This document shows, piece after piece, positions 35,806 through 44,209 of a DNA stretch of 64,000 nt (position 1 is its first letter; each line of letters starts with the position of its first letter). A model generated the notes under the pieces. That model was not told the DNA's origin. It was given only the letters and a program-made list of their open reading frames with translations, and made no database searches. The translations under genes and the position numbers were made by a program. The stretch comes from Pseudomonadota bacterium (GTDB taxonomy: Bacteria > Pseudomonadota > Alphaproteobacteria > Sphingomonadales > Sphingomonadaceae). The DNA lies in the NCBI GenBank assembly GCA_023418595.1, contig JAEZZI010000020.1:79182-143181 (forward strand), given 5' to 3'.

Positions 35806-37049
35806 TTGCCAGGCGAACCTTGATCGTCGCGGGGCTGGGCGCGGGCGTCGCGCTGCCCTTTCTGACCGGATCGGCAGCGGCGGTGGTGCAGGACGCACCG
35901 CTTCGCCGCATCACCGGCGACGCGGTGGCGATCACGCCCGCCGAGCGTCTGGCGCGCATCGCCCGCGCGCAGGCGCTGATGCAGGCGAACGGCATCGCCG
36001 CAGTGCTGGTCGAGGCGGGAACCAGCCTGATCTATTATGCCGGGATGCGCTGGGGCCGCAGCGAGCGGCTGACCGGGCTGGTCATCCCCGCGCGCGGCGC
36101 GCCCGCCGTCATCACCCCGTTCTTCGAGCGGCCCACCGCGCTCGAACGGCTGGGGATCAGGGCGGACGTGCGCGTCTGGCAGGAGCATGAAAATCCGTTC
36201 GCCGTGGTCGCCGCTTTCCTGAAAGAACGCGGCGTCACCGGCGGCAGGATAGGGATCGAGGAAACCGTCCGCTTCTTCATCGCCGATGGCCTGCGCCAGG
36301 CGATGCCGGGCGCGCAGATCGTCTCCGCCGACCCGGTCGTCCGCGCGCAACGCATGATCAAGTCGGCGTCCGAGATCGCGCTGATGCAGAAGGCGACCGA
36401 CGTCACCATCGCCGCCTATCGCCACACGCTGTCGCGCATCCGCGTCGGCATGGGTGCGGACGAGATTGCGGACATCATGAACGATGCGACCCGAACGCTG
36501 GGCGGCGCGCCGCAATTCGCGCTGGTGCTGCTGAATGAAGCTGCCGCCTATCCGCACGGCAGCGACCAGCCGCAAAAGGTGGTCGAGGGCGGCGTGGTGC
36601 TGATGGACTGCGGCTGCACGGTGGAGGGGTATCAGGCCGATGTGTCGCGGACCTTCGTCGTCGGACGACCGAAGCCCGAAGTCGCCCGCGTCTGGCAGCA
36701 GATGAAGCAGGGGCAGGCGGTGGCGTTTGCCGCGGCAAAGGTCGGGACGCCCGCGGGAGCGGTCGATGACGCGGTGCGCGCCTATTACGAATCGATCGGC
36801 TACGGCCCCGACTATGATTTGCCCGGCCTGTCGCACCGCACCGGCCACGGCATCGGGCTCGACGGGCATGAGCCGATCAACCTGGTGCGCGGAGAGACGA
36901 CGCCGCTGGCGCCGGGCATGTGTTTTTCCAACGAACCGGGGCTGTATCTGCCGGGCAAGTTCGGGGTGCGGATCGAGGATTGTTTCTACATGACCGAAGC
37001 GGGACCGCGCTATTTCTCGCAGCCTCAGCCTTTGGTCGATCAAGTTTGA
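35802..37049 (+). CDS. exported Xaa-Pro-type M24 metallopeptidase
   Basis: A 415-residue pita-bread-fold peptidase. The N-terminal segment MIARRTLIVAGLGAGVALP resembles a Tat signal (RRxL), so it may be exported folded. A creatinase-like N-terminal domain follows. The catalytic domain holds all five metal ligands: D and D in LMDCGCTVEGYQADVSRTF, H in HRTGHGIGLDGHE, E in FSNEPGLYLPG and E in VRIEDCFY. Probably a proline dipeptidase or aminopeptidase. Coupled to the symporter upstream. Confidence 0.92.
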   Translation: MIARRTLIVAGLGAGVALPFLTGSAAAVVQDAPLRRITGDAVAITPAERLARIARAQALMQANGIAAVLVEAGTSLIYYAGMRWGRSERLTGLVIPARGAPAVITPFFERPTALERLGIRADVRVWQEHENPFAVVAAFLKERGVTGGRIGIEETVRFFIADGLRQAMPGAQIVSADPVVRAQRMIKSASEIALMQKATDVTIAAYRHTLSRIRVGMGADEIADIMNDATRTLGGAPQFALVLLNEAAAYPHGSDQPQKVVEGGVVLMDCGCTVEGYQADVSRTFVVGRPKPEVARVWQQMKQGQAVAFAAAKVGTPAGAVDDAVRAYYESIGYGPDYDLPGLSHRTGHGIGLDGHEPINLVRGETTPLAPGMCFSNEPGLYLPGKFGVRIEDCFYMTEAGPRYFSQPQPLVDQV

Positions 37050-37055
37050 AGAAGG

Positions 37056-37290
37056 ATTTGCTTGCACAAACGCGCGAAGGCGCGAAGCGAAGGTAGAAGT
37101 AGGGGCGTTCGCGCAGAGGCGCAGAGCGCGCGGAGGAGTTTGCACCTGACGCGAAGCGTTTTCTCCAATCGCCCGATGCGTCAATTGAGCGCCGCTTCGC
37201 GGCAAGTCCGATACCTCTGCACCTCTGCGCGAAATCAATTCTTCCTTCTCTTGGCGCATTCGCGCCTTTGCGTGAACCATTTCTTCTTTC
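37056..37290. repeat. dispersed large palindromic repeat, family F (copy 2)
   Basis: Left arms (GCGCGAAGGCGCGAAGCGAA, GAAGGTAGAAG, GCGCAGAGGCGCAGAGCG) face right arms (CCTCTGCACCTCTGCGCGAA, CGCATTCGCGCCTTTGCGTG) across about 80 bases. It resembles the copy at 33340-33690, and the two bracket the GST-symporter-peptidase block. Confidence 0.8.
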
Positions 37291-37347
37291 AAACCTCCCC
37301 AAGCCATTCCGCTTGAGCCAGCGCCGCCGCCGCACTAGATCGCGGAT

Positions 37348-40017
37348 ATGACATCGACCAACGACATCCGCCGCAGCTTCCTCGATTATTTCGAAGGCCA
37401 GGGTCATGCGCGCGTGCCGTCCGCGCCGCTGGTGCCGCACAACGATCCGACGCTGATGTTCGTCAATGCGGGGATGGTGCCGTTCAAGAATGTCTTCACC
37501 GGGCTTGAGAGCCGCCCCTACACCACCGCGACGTCGAGCCAGAAATGCGTGCGCGCAGGGGGCAAGCACAACGACCTCGACAATGTCGGCTATACTGCGC
37601 GACATCATACGTTTTTCGAGATGCTCGGCAATTTCTCGTTCGGTGATTATTTCAAGGAACAGGCGATCATCCATGCCTGGACGCTGCTGACGAAGGAGTG
37701 GGGCCTCGATCCCAGCAAGCTGACCGCGACCGTCTATCATACCGACGATCAGGCGTTCGATCTGTGGAAGAAGATCGCCGGGCTGCCCGAAGAACGCATC
37801 ATCCGCATCGCCACCAAGGACAATTTCTGGGCGATGGGATCGGACGGTCCGTGCGGTCCGTGTTCGGAAATCTTCTACGATCATGGCGACGATATCTTTG
37901 GCGGCCCGCCGGGGTCGCCGGATGAGGATGGCGACCGTTTCGTCGAGATCTGGAACCTCGTCTTCATGCAGTTCGTGCAGGAAGCCGACGAGATCGTAGG
38001 CGATCTGCCGCGCCCCTCGATCGACACCGGCATGGGGCTGGAGCGCGTCGCGGCGGTGCTGCAGGGCGTCCATGACAATTACGACACCGACACCTTCAAG
38101 GCGCTGATCGCCGAGAGCGGCGCGCTGACCGGATCGGCGACGACGGGCGACAATCAGGCGAGCCACCGGGTGATTGCCGACCATCTGCGTTCGGCAGGCT
38201 TTCTGGTCGCCGACGGCGTGCTGCCCGCCAACGAAGGGCGCGGTTACGTGCTGCGCCGGATCATGCGGCGCGCGATGCGCCACGCGCATCTGTTGGGGGC
38301 AAAGGACCCGCTGATGCACCGGATGGTGCCGGCGCTGGTGGCGGAGATGGGCGGGGCCTATCCCGATCTCGTCCGCGCGCAGCCGCTGATCGAGGCGACG
38401 TTGCTGCAAGAGGAAACGCGGTTCCGCCAGACGCTGTCTAATGGGCTGCGGCTGCTCGACGAGGCGACGGCGGGAATGGGCGAGGGCGCGATCCTGCCGG
38501 GTGCGACCGCGTTCAAACTCTATGACACCTATGGTTTTCCCTATGATCTGACCGAGGACGCGCTGCGGGCTCAGGGCCTGTCGGTTGATCGCGAAGGCTT
38601 TGACGCGGCGATGGCCGAGCAGAAGGCGGCGGCGCGCGCGGCGTGGAAGGGGTCGGGAGCCAAGGCGTCCGACGATGTGTGGTTCGACATCGCCGATACG
38701 GTCGGCGGGACCGAGTTCACCGGCTATACCGCGTCCGAAGGCGAAGGGCAGGTGGTGGCGCTGGTCAAGGACGGCGCGCGGGTCGATCGGGTCGATGGCG
38801 GCGAGGTGATCGTTCTGACCAACCAGACGCCCTTCTATGGCGAAAGCGGCGGCCAGATGGGCGACGCGGGCGTGATCAGCACCGACAAGGGGCTGCGCGC
38901 GGTGGTCGAGGATACGTCGAAGCCGCTGGGGCGGCTGCACGCGCATCATGCCCGGATCGAGAGCGGCGCGCTGGCGGTGGGCGACACCGTGCATCTGGCC
39001 ATCGACGTCGCGCGGCGCGATCAGGTGCGCGCCAACCATAGCGCCACGCATTTGCTGCACGCGGCGCTGCGCGAGCGGCTGGGCCCGCATGTCAGCCAGA
39101 AGGGGAGTCTGGTTGCGCCCGACCGGCTGCGGTTTGATTTCTCGCATCCGTCGGCGCTGACCGCCGACGAGATCGCTGCGATCGAAGCCGATGTGAACCG
39201 CGAAATCCGTGGCAACGAGGAAGTGACGACGCGGCTGATGACGCCAGAGGATGCGGTTGCGGCGGGCGCGCTGGCGCTGTTCGGCGAGAAATATGGCGAC
39301 GAGGTGCGCGTGCTGTCGATGGGTGCGCTGTCGGACCGGCATTATTCGGTCGAGCTGTGCGGCGGCACCCATGTCAACGCACTGGGCGACATTGCGCTGT
39401 TCAAGATCGTCTCCGAAAGCGCGGTGTCGTCGGGCGTGCGCCGGATCGAGGCGCTCACCGGGGAAGCGGCGCGGCAATGGTTGAACCAGCGTGACGAACG
39501 GCTGCGCGAGGCGGCGGCGGCGCTCAAGTCTGCGCCGGACGAAGTGCCTGCCCGCGTGGCTCAACTGGTCGAGGAGCGGCGCCGGCTGGAGCGCGAACTG
39601 GCCGAGGCGAAGAAGGCGCTGGCCTTGGGCGGATATGGGGGCGGCGGCGGTTCCGCGTCCGCCGCCGGGCCGGAGGATGTCGGCGGGGTCGCGTTTCTGG
39701 GGCAGGTCGTGGACGGCCTTGATCCCAAGGGGCTGCGTGGTGCGGTCGATGAGATGAAGCAGCGGATCGGGTCGGGCGTTGCGGCTTTGGTTGCCGTGAA
39801 CGACGGCCGGGCTTCGGTGGCGGTCGGCGTGACCGATGATCTGGCCGGACAAGTGAGCGCGGTCGATCTGGTCAAGGCGGCGGTGGCCGCACTGGGCGGG
39901 CAGGGCGGCGGTGGTCGGCCCGACATGGCGCAGGGCGGCGGGCCGGATGGTGACCAGGGTGCCGCGGCGATCGACGCGGTGCGGGCTGTGCTGGCGGGGG
40001 TGACGGCGAAGGTCTGA
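37348..40017 (+). CDS. alaS: alanine--tRNA ligase
   Basis: An 889-residue AlaRS: class II catalytic core from residue 1 (DIRRSFLDYFEGQGHARVPSAPLVPHNDPTLMFVNAGMV), tRNA recognition domain, editing domain with the zinc ligands HSATHLLHAALRE and CGGTHV, and a C-Ala oligomerisation domain ending in GGGGRPDMAQGGG. A short low-complexity stretch (GYGGGGGSASAAG) joins the editing and C-Ala domains. It is normal in length. In many alphaproteobacteria alaS is close behind recA; here a repeat-bounded block separates them. Confidence 0.98.
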   Translation: MTSTNDIRRSFLDYFEGQGHARVPSAPLVPHNDPTLMFVNAGMVPFKNVFTGLESRPYTTATSSQKCVRAGGKHNDLDNVGYTARHHTFFEMLGNFSFGDYFKEQAIIHAWTLLTKEWGLDPSKLTATVYHTDDQAFDLWKKIAGLPEERIIRIATKDNFWAMGSDGPCGPCSEIFYDHGDDIFGGPPGSPDEDGDRFVEIWNLVFMQFVQEADEIVGDLPRPSIDTGMGLERVAAVLQGVHDNYDTDTFKALIAESGALTGSATTGDNQASHRVIADHLRSAGFLVADGVLPANEGRGYVLRRIMRRAMRHAHLLGAKDPLMHRMVPALVAEMGGAYPDLVRAQPLIEATLLQEETRFRQTLSNGLRLLDEATAGMGEGAILPGATAFKLYDTYGFPYDLTEDALRAQGLSVDREGFDAAMAEQKAAARAAWKGSGAKASDDVWFDIADTVGGTEFTGYTASEGEGQVVALVKDGARVDRVDGGEVIVLTNQTPFYGESGGQMGDAGVISTDKGLRAVVEDTSKPLGRLHAHHARIESGALAVGDTVHLAIDVARRDQVRANHSATHLLHAALRERLGPHVSQKGSLVAPDRLRFDFSHPSALTADEIAAIEADVNREIRGNEEVTTRLMTPEDAVAAGALALFGEKYGDEVRVLSMGALSDRHYSVELCGGTHVNALGDIALFKIVSESAVSSGVRRIEALTGEAARQWLNQRDERLREAAAALKSAPDEVPARVAQLVEERRRLERELAEAKKALALGGYGGGGGSASAAGPEDVGGVAFLGQVVDGLDPKGLRGAVDEMKQRIGSGVAALVAVNDGRASVAVGVTDDLAGQVSAVDLVKAAVAALGGQGGGGRPDMAQGGGPDGDQGAAAIDAVRAVLAGVTAKV

Positions 40018-40030
40018 GCCTTCGCCCGAC

Positions 40031-40105
40031 CGTCATACCGACGAAAGCCGGGATATCGGGACGCAGCTCCTCCGCCTGATATCCCTGCTTTCGCAGGGAT
40101 ACGGT
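40031..40105. repeat. dispersed palindromic repeat, family C (paired units)
   Basis: Two units (CCGACGAAAGCCGGGATATC, mirrored by GATATCCCTGCTTTCGCAGG) lie between the convergent alaS and antiporter genes and may terminate both. Confidence 0.8.
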
Positions 40106-40124
40106 GGGGGAGGAATTTCCGGCC

Positions 40125-41903
40125 TCACCCCTCCGCTTCGGCCTTTTTCAACCGGTGCAATCTCGGTTCGCGTTCCATCTCTGCTTCGGCCTTGATCTGC
40201 TGGCGCATTTGGTCGCGCTTTTCGTGGATCGAGGCAATGACCGGACCCATCGCGACGCCCAGATCGACCAGCGCGGCTTCGGATAATTGCAGCGAGCTTT
40301 CGAGCGTTTCGGGCACCGCGTCGGTCGCGCCCGCGCGGTAGAGCTGGGCGGCGTGGCGGCTGTCGCGGGCGCGGGCGACGATGGGGAGCGCGGGCACCCA
40401 GTTGCGGACGCGGCGGGTGACGCGGATGCTGAGCACCGGATCGTCCATCGTCAGGATCAGTGCATCCGCATGGCCCAGCCGCAGATGGTCGATCACGTCG
40501 GGCCGCGCGACGTCGCCGAAGCGGATCGGATAGCCCTGCGCCCGCGCCTCTGCCACCGTATCGGGATCGGCATCGACCGCGACGAACGGTTTGTCGTGTG
40601 CGCGCAGCATGTCCGCGACCAGCCGCCCGACCCGGCCAAAGCCGATGATGACCGTGCCGGGACCGTCGCTGTCGGGCAGCGCGTGATGATCGTCGGCCAT
40701 TGCCTGTCCCTCGATCCGGCGGGCGATGATCCGGCCGGCCTTGGCAAGCAGCGGCGTGATCGTCAGACCGATCGCGGTGACTGTGGTCCAGAAAGCGGCG
40801 GTCGACGGCATGATGAGCTGTGCGGCAGCCGCGGTGCCCAGCACGACGATCGTCAGTTCGGACGGGCTGGACATCAGCACCCCGATTTCCGCCGCCATGC
40901 CCCGCCGCACGCCGGTCGCGCGCAGCAGCAGGAACACCACCAGCGTCTTGATTGCGATGACGGCCAGCACCGCGCCGAGCAATTGCGGCCAATATTCGAG
41001 GATCATGCGCAGATCGAGCATCATGCCGACCGACAGCAGGAAGATGCCGAGCGCCAGCCCCTTGAACGGTTCGATCGTCGCTTCGACTTCGCTGCCATAT
41101 TCGGTTTCGGCGATGACGATGCCCGCGATCAGCGCGCCGACGATCGGCGACAGGCCGGCGGCTGCGGTCGCAAGGCTGGCGACGATCACCACCAGCAGCG
41201 CGGCGGCCATGAACAGTTCCGGGCTTTTGGTCCGCGCGGCCTGGGCGAACAGGCGGGGCAGCACGAACCGGCCCGCCACCAGCAGCAGGGCGATGACGAT
41301 GCCGCCGCGCAGCAGGATCCCGGCCAGCCCCTCCCACCCCGCATCGCTGGCCGACGGGGCGAGCGCGCCGAGCAGGATGATGATCGGCACCAGCGCGAGA
41401 TCCTCTGCCAGCAGCATCGCAAAGGTCGGGCGTCCGATCGCGCTGGTCGTCCCCGTCATCGGCAGCACCAGCCCGGTCGAGGACAGGGTGAGCGCAAGGC
41501 CGAGCCCGATCGCGCCGGCAAGCGGCTGGCCGATCGCCCACAACCCCAGCGCCAGCAACACCGCACCGCTTATCAGCTGCGCCGCGCCCACCCCGAAGAC
41601 CAGGGTTCGCATCGTCCATAATCGCCGGAACGACAATTCCAGCCCGACCGTGAACAGCAGCAGGACGATGCCGAATTCGGCGAAGGGCGCGATCGATTCC
41701 GGCTCGGTAATGGTGACGTAATAGAGCCAGGGAAAATCGCCGATCATCGCGCCCAGGCCGGCGGGGCCGACCAGCGCGCCGACCAGGATGAAGCCGATCA
41801 CCGGCGAAATCTTGAACCGGGCAAAGGCGGGAATGACGAGCCCCGCCGCGCCGAGGATGACGAGCGTGTCGCTAAGGGCCGTGTTGGTGATGTCGAGCGC
41901 CAT
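40125..41903 (-). CDS. CPA2-type cation:proton antiporter with TrkA-N domain (KefB/YbaL-like)
   Basis: A 592-residue membrane protein. The first ~385 residues form about 12 membrane helices typical of K+/H+ or Na+/H+ exchangers (FTVGLELSFRRLW, SSTGLVLPMTG, LAEDLALVP, LSVGMMLDLRMI). A RCK/TrkA-N Rossmann domain follows (VIIGFGRVGRLVADML, DADPDTVAEARAQG), which binds NAD(H) or a similar ligand and gates the pore. The C-terminal ~60 residues are charged and partly coiled. KefB-like K+ efflux is the usual family role. Start at ATG 41903. Confidence 0.92.
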   Translation of the reverse strand: MALDITNTALSDTLVILGAAGLVIPAFARFKISPVIGFILVGALVGPAGLGAMIGDFPWLYYVTITEPESIAPFAEFGIVLLLFTVGLELSFRRLWTMRTLVFGVGAAQLISGAVLLALGLWAIGQPLAGAIGLGLALTLSSTGLVLPMTGTTSAIGRPTFAMLLAEDLALVPIIILLGALAPSASDAGWEGLAGILLRGGIVIALLLVAGRFVLPRLFAQAARTKSPELFMAAALLVVIVASLATAAAGLSPIVGALIAGIVIAETEYGSEVEATIEPFKGLALGIFLLSVGMMLDLRMILEYWPQLLGAVLAVIAIKTLVVFLLLRATGVRRGMAAEIGVLMSSPSELTIVVLGTAAAAQLIMPSTAAFWTTVTAIGLTITPLLAKAGRIIARRIEGQAMADDHHALPDSDGPGTVIIGFGRVGRLVADMLRAHDKPFVAVDADPDTVAEARAQGYPIRFGDVARPDVIDHLRLGHADALILTMDDPVLSIRVTRRVRNWVPALPIVARARDSRHAAQLYRAGATDAVPETLESSLQLSEAALVDLGVAMGPVIASIHEKRDQMRQQIKAEAEMEREPRLHRLKKAEAEG

Positions 41904-42060
41904 GACGGCGAGCATAGCCACAGCCGCGCGGACTTGTCATGCGGCGCGGCGGAGAAAATGAGCGATGCGGCGGACGGAAACCGGCTCTCGCTTGTTGCAA
42001 TGCAGCATCGGCGCTATATTCGCGTCCCGTCCTGTCAGACCGAAAGCACCGAACCCGACC

Positions 42061-42363
42061 ATGAGCGCCGCCCCGATCGTCCTGGAAGCCATCGTCAAGA
42101 AGCGCTGCGTGACCGCGACCTACAATGGCGGAACGGTGGTGCTGGCCCCGCATGCCCTGTTCCAGCGGCACGAATCCTTCTATGTCGCGGCGGCGACCAT
42201 CACCCGCGACGGCGTGAAGCCGCGCGAGGAAAAGATCGGCGCGTTCAAGCTCGACGGACTGGTCGATCTGGCGCCGACCGAGGATCATTTCTTCACCAGC
42301 AGCGTGTGGAACCCCGGCGACGAACGCTTTGCGGGGCAGGTGCTGATGGCGGTCGAGGACTGA
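42061..42363 (+). CDS. small WYL-domain-like protein, function unknown
   Basis: A 100-residue protein with VLEAIVKKRCVTATYNGGTVVLAPHALFQRHESFYVAAAT, reminiscent of a WYL ligand-binding module without the usual HTH. It has no signal peptide or membrane segment. The start at ATG 42061 fits the conserved region; 32 extra codons upstream in frame look non-coding. The identification is from general pattern only. Confidence 0.65.
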   Translation: MSAAPIVLEAIVKKRCVTATYNGGTVVLAPHALFQRHESFYVAAATITRDGVKPREEKIGAFKLDGLVDLAPTEDHFFTSSVWNPGDERFAGQVLMAVED

Positions 42364-42425
42364 AGCACCCCCCTATACTTTATCCGCCGTCGGGTTAGGC
42401 TTCGGGCTGCGAAGCGGGGGGCGGC

Positions 42426-43094
42426 ATGATATTTCTGCAATTCTTCCGGCAGTTGGACGACCTGCTCTATGAAGTGATGAGCTGGGGGGTGTTCTATCCG
42501 GTCACGCTGGGGCGGGTGGTGCGGCATCCGGTCAGGATGATGGATTATGCCGACAGCGAATTGTCGGACGCGCCCGAGCGGCAATATCCCGACGTGCTGA
42601 GCCCGCCATTGTTCCTGTTGCTGTCGGTGCTGCTGGCACATGCGGTCGAGCTGGCGGTGTTCGGCAGCGCGCCACCGATCCCCGCGGACAACGGCCTGTC
42701 GCGGCTGTTGCAGACCGACACGAATCTGGTGCTGTTCCGGCTGGTATGTTTCGCGGCGTTTCCGCTGGTAACAGCAGCCGCGCTGCTGGTCGCGCAGGGC
42801 AGCAAGATCAACCGCGGTTCGCTGAAAATGCCGTTCTACGCGCAATGCTATGCGGCGGCGGCGTTCGCGCTGGCGTTCAGTTTTGCGGGCACGCTGATCC
42901 GGCTGCACTGGACCGTGACGACGGTGGCGGGAGTCGTCATCGTGCTGATCGCGATCCCCGCCTATCTGGTCGTGCAGACATTATGGTTCCGGCGTCACCT
43001 GGAATCGGGCCTGGGCAAGGCGTTCGCGGTGGCGCTGGTCGCCTATATCCTGTCGCTGGGCGCGCTGGGATTGGCGACGCCCTTGGTGTCCTGA
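42426..43094 (+). CDS. multi-pass membrane protein, function unknown
   Basis: A 222-residue membrane protein with about five helices: PLFLLLSVLLAHAVELAVF, LVCFAAFPLVTAAALLVA, YAAAAFALAFSFAG, VAGVVIVLIAIPAYLVV and AVALVAYILSLGALGLA. The N-terminal part (FRQLDDLLYEVMSWGVFYPVTL) is amphipathic. I do not recognise a family; it may be a permease-like protein. It is 62 bases after the WYL-like gene and convergent with the next. Confidence 0.7.
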   Translation: MIFLQFFRQLDDLLYEVMSWGVFYPVTLGRVVRHPVRMMDYADSELSDAPERQYPDVLSPPLFLLLSVLLAHAVELAVFGSAPPIPADNGLSRLLQTDTNLVLFRLVCFAAFPLVTAAALLVAQGSKINRGSLKMPFYAQCYAAAAFALAFSFAGTLIRLHWTVTTVAGVVIVLIAIPAYLVVQTLWFRRHLESGLGKAFAVALVAYILSLGALGLATPLVS

Positions 43095-43098
43095 ACCG

Positions 43099-43932
43099 TC
43101 AGAAGCGCCGCCCGCCGCCCCAATTGCCGCTGTCACAGGTGCCGCGGAAATCCTCTATCCCGTCAAGGAAGATGCGGCTCGATCGGCGATCGATGTCGAT
43201 CGTCGGCTTGTTCATGCCGTTGAGGCGATAGCGTCCGGTGATCCGGTCGCGCGTGACGCGCAGGTCGGTGATGTCCCACCAGCCATTGCTGCCGCCCGAA
43301 TTGATCGGCGGGATCAATTGGCGGGACAGGTGGATGCGGCCGTGATCGCCGTAGAGTTCGACCTGAACATCGGCGTTGAACCGCTGATTGCCGGATACCA
43401 GCCCCGGGGCCCATTCGTAGCGGTCGCGGTCGCGGTTCCATTCGTAGCGTGGTTCGTTGCGCAGCGTCGGCTTGTTGCCCTCTCCATAACAGACCAGCAC
43501 CATCGTATCGGACGGCGCATTGCCGGGCAGGGTCGAGGGGCGTTCGTCATAGCCGGGGCGCGGCGGGGGCGGGCGACCATAATCGGGGTCGCGATCATAC
43601 CGGTCGTCGCGGATCGCCGGGCGGCTGTCGGCGGTGGCCGCGGGGCCGCAATTGCCGGGGGGCACGATGTTCAGCGTGGCATAGCGCCCCTCATTGGTCG
43701 CGACCGACAGGCACTGGCGGCGTTCGGGATGCCACCAGAAGGTAAAGCGCGAGTCGCGGACGGTGGAGGTGGACGCGGGCACGTTGCGATAGCCGCGCGC
43801 CTCCAACTGGGTCTCCCCACCCGCCGCGCGCGCGCCGACCAGATCGGCGACATCGGGAGCGGATTGGGCAAAGGCGGGGGTTGCAAGGGCAAGGCTCGAC
43901 GTGACGAGCAGGACATGCAGGCGGACGTTCAT
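43099..43932 (-). CDS. exported Pro/Arg-rich protein, function unknown
   Basis: A 277-residue protein with a clear signal peptide (LHVLLVTSSLALATPAFA) and a cysteine-containing N-terminal domain resembling the small secreted TFWWHPERRQCLSVATNEGRY type found near C-type or inhibitory proteins. A Pro/Arg/Asp/Tyr-rich low-complexity linker (DDRYDRDPDYGRPPPPRPGYDERP) joins it to a beta-rich C-terminal domain (GRIHLSRQLIPPINSGGSNGWWDI). Two or three cysteines are conserved-looking. Start is at ATG 43932; function unknown. Confidence 0.75.
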   Translation of the reverse strand: MNVRLHVLLVTSSLALATPAFAQSAPDVADLVGARAAGGETQLEARGYRNVPASTSTVRDSRFTFWWHPERRQCLSVATNEGRYATLNIVPPGNCGPAATADSRPAIRDDRYDRDPDYGRPPPPRPGYDERPSTLPGNAPSDTMVLVCYGEGNKPTLRNEPRYEWNRDRDRYEWAPGLVSGNQRFNADVQVELYGDHGRIHLSRQLIPPINSGGSNGWWDITDLRVTRDRITGRYRLNGMNKPTIDIDRRSSRIFLDGIEDFRGTCDSGNWGGGRRF

Positions 43933-44081
43933 GATACACCCTCCATCGGCGCAGGGTGCGCCTTCAAGAAGTGAAGCTCCGAAAAAAGGTTTTGCGCAAG
44001 TGCAAGGCGGTGGACCGTCGAAGCCCTTCGAATAAGTCGGGGTCGAAATCAACAGCGTCAGGAGCAGGTTGTCGGGAAGGA

Positions 44082-44097
44082 TGCAAATTCGATTGCA
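44082..44097 (+). promoter_or_regulatory. inverted repeat TGCAA-N6-TTGCA upstream of the SDH-type gene
   Basis: A five-base inverted repeat around ATTCGA, 110-130 bases before the gene at 44210, in an AT-richer gap. It could be a regulator site. No known binding protein is implied. Confidence 0.3.
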
Positions 44098-44209
44098 CTC
44101 TCCGTTCAGTTGCAGAACAGCTTATTCGACCCCGCAAGCAAAAAATTTCTGTCCTACAAGCCATGTTTTATGCCAACCCTTTCCTGTCGCCTGTTGGGGG
44201 AGTGAGCGG

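Noticed and set aside
36877..39852. 991-codon open frame on the minus strand opposite alaS
   Set aside because: Mirror image of a certain gene; no domain recognised in its translation.
43933..44209. Possible tRNA or attachment site at the edge of the low-GC patch
   Set aside because: The swapped TCGAATAAG / GGGGTCGAA elements do not form a cloverleaf or a matching direct repeat on the other side of the patch.
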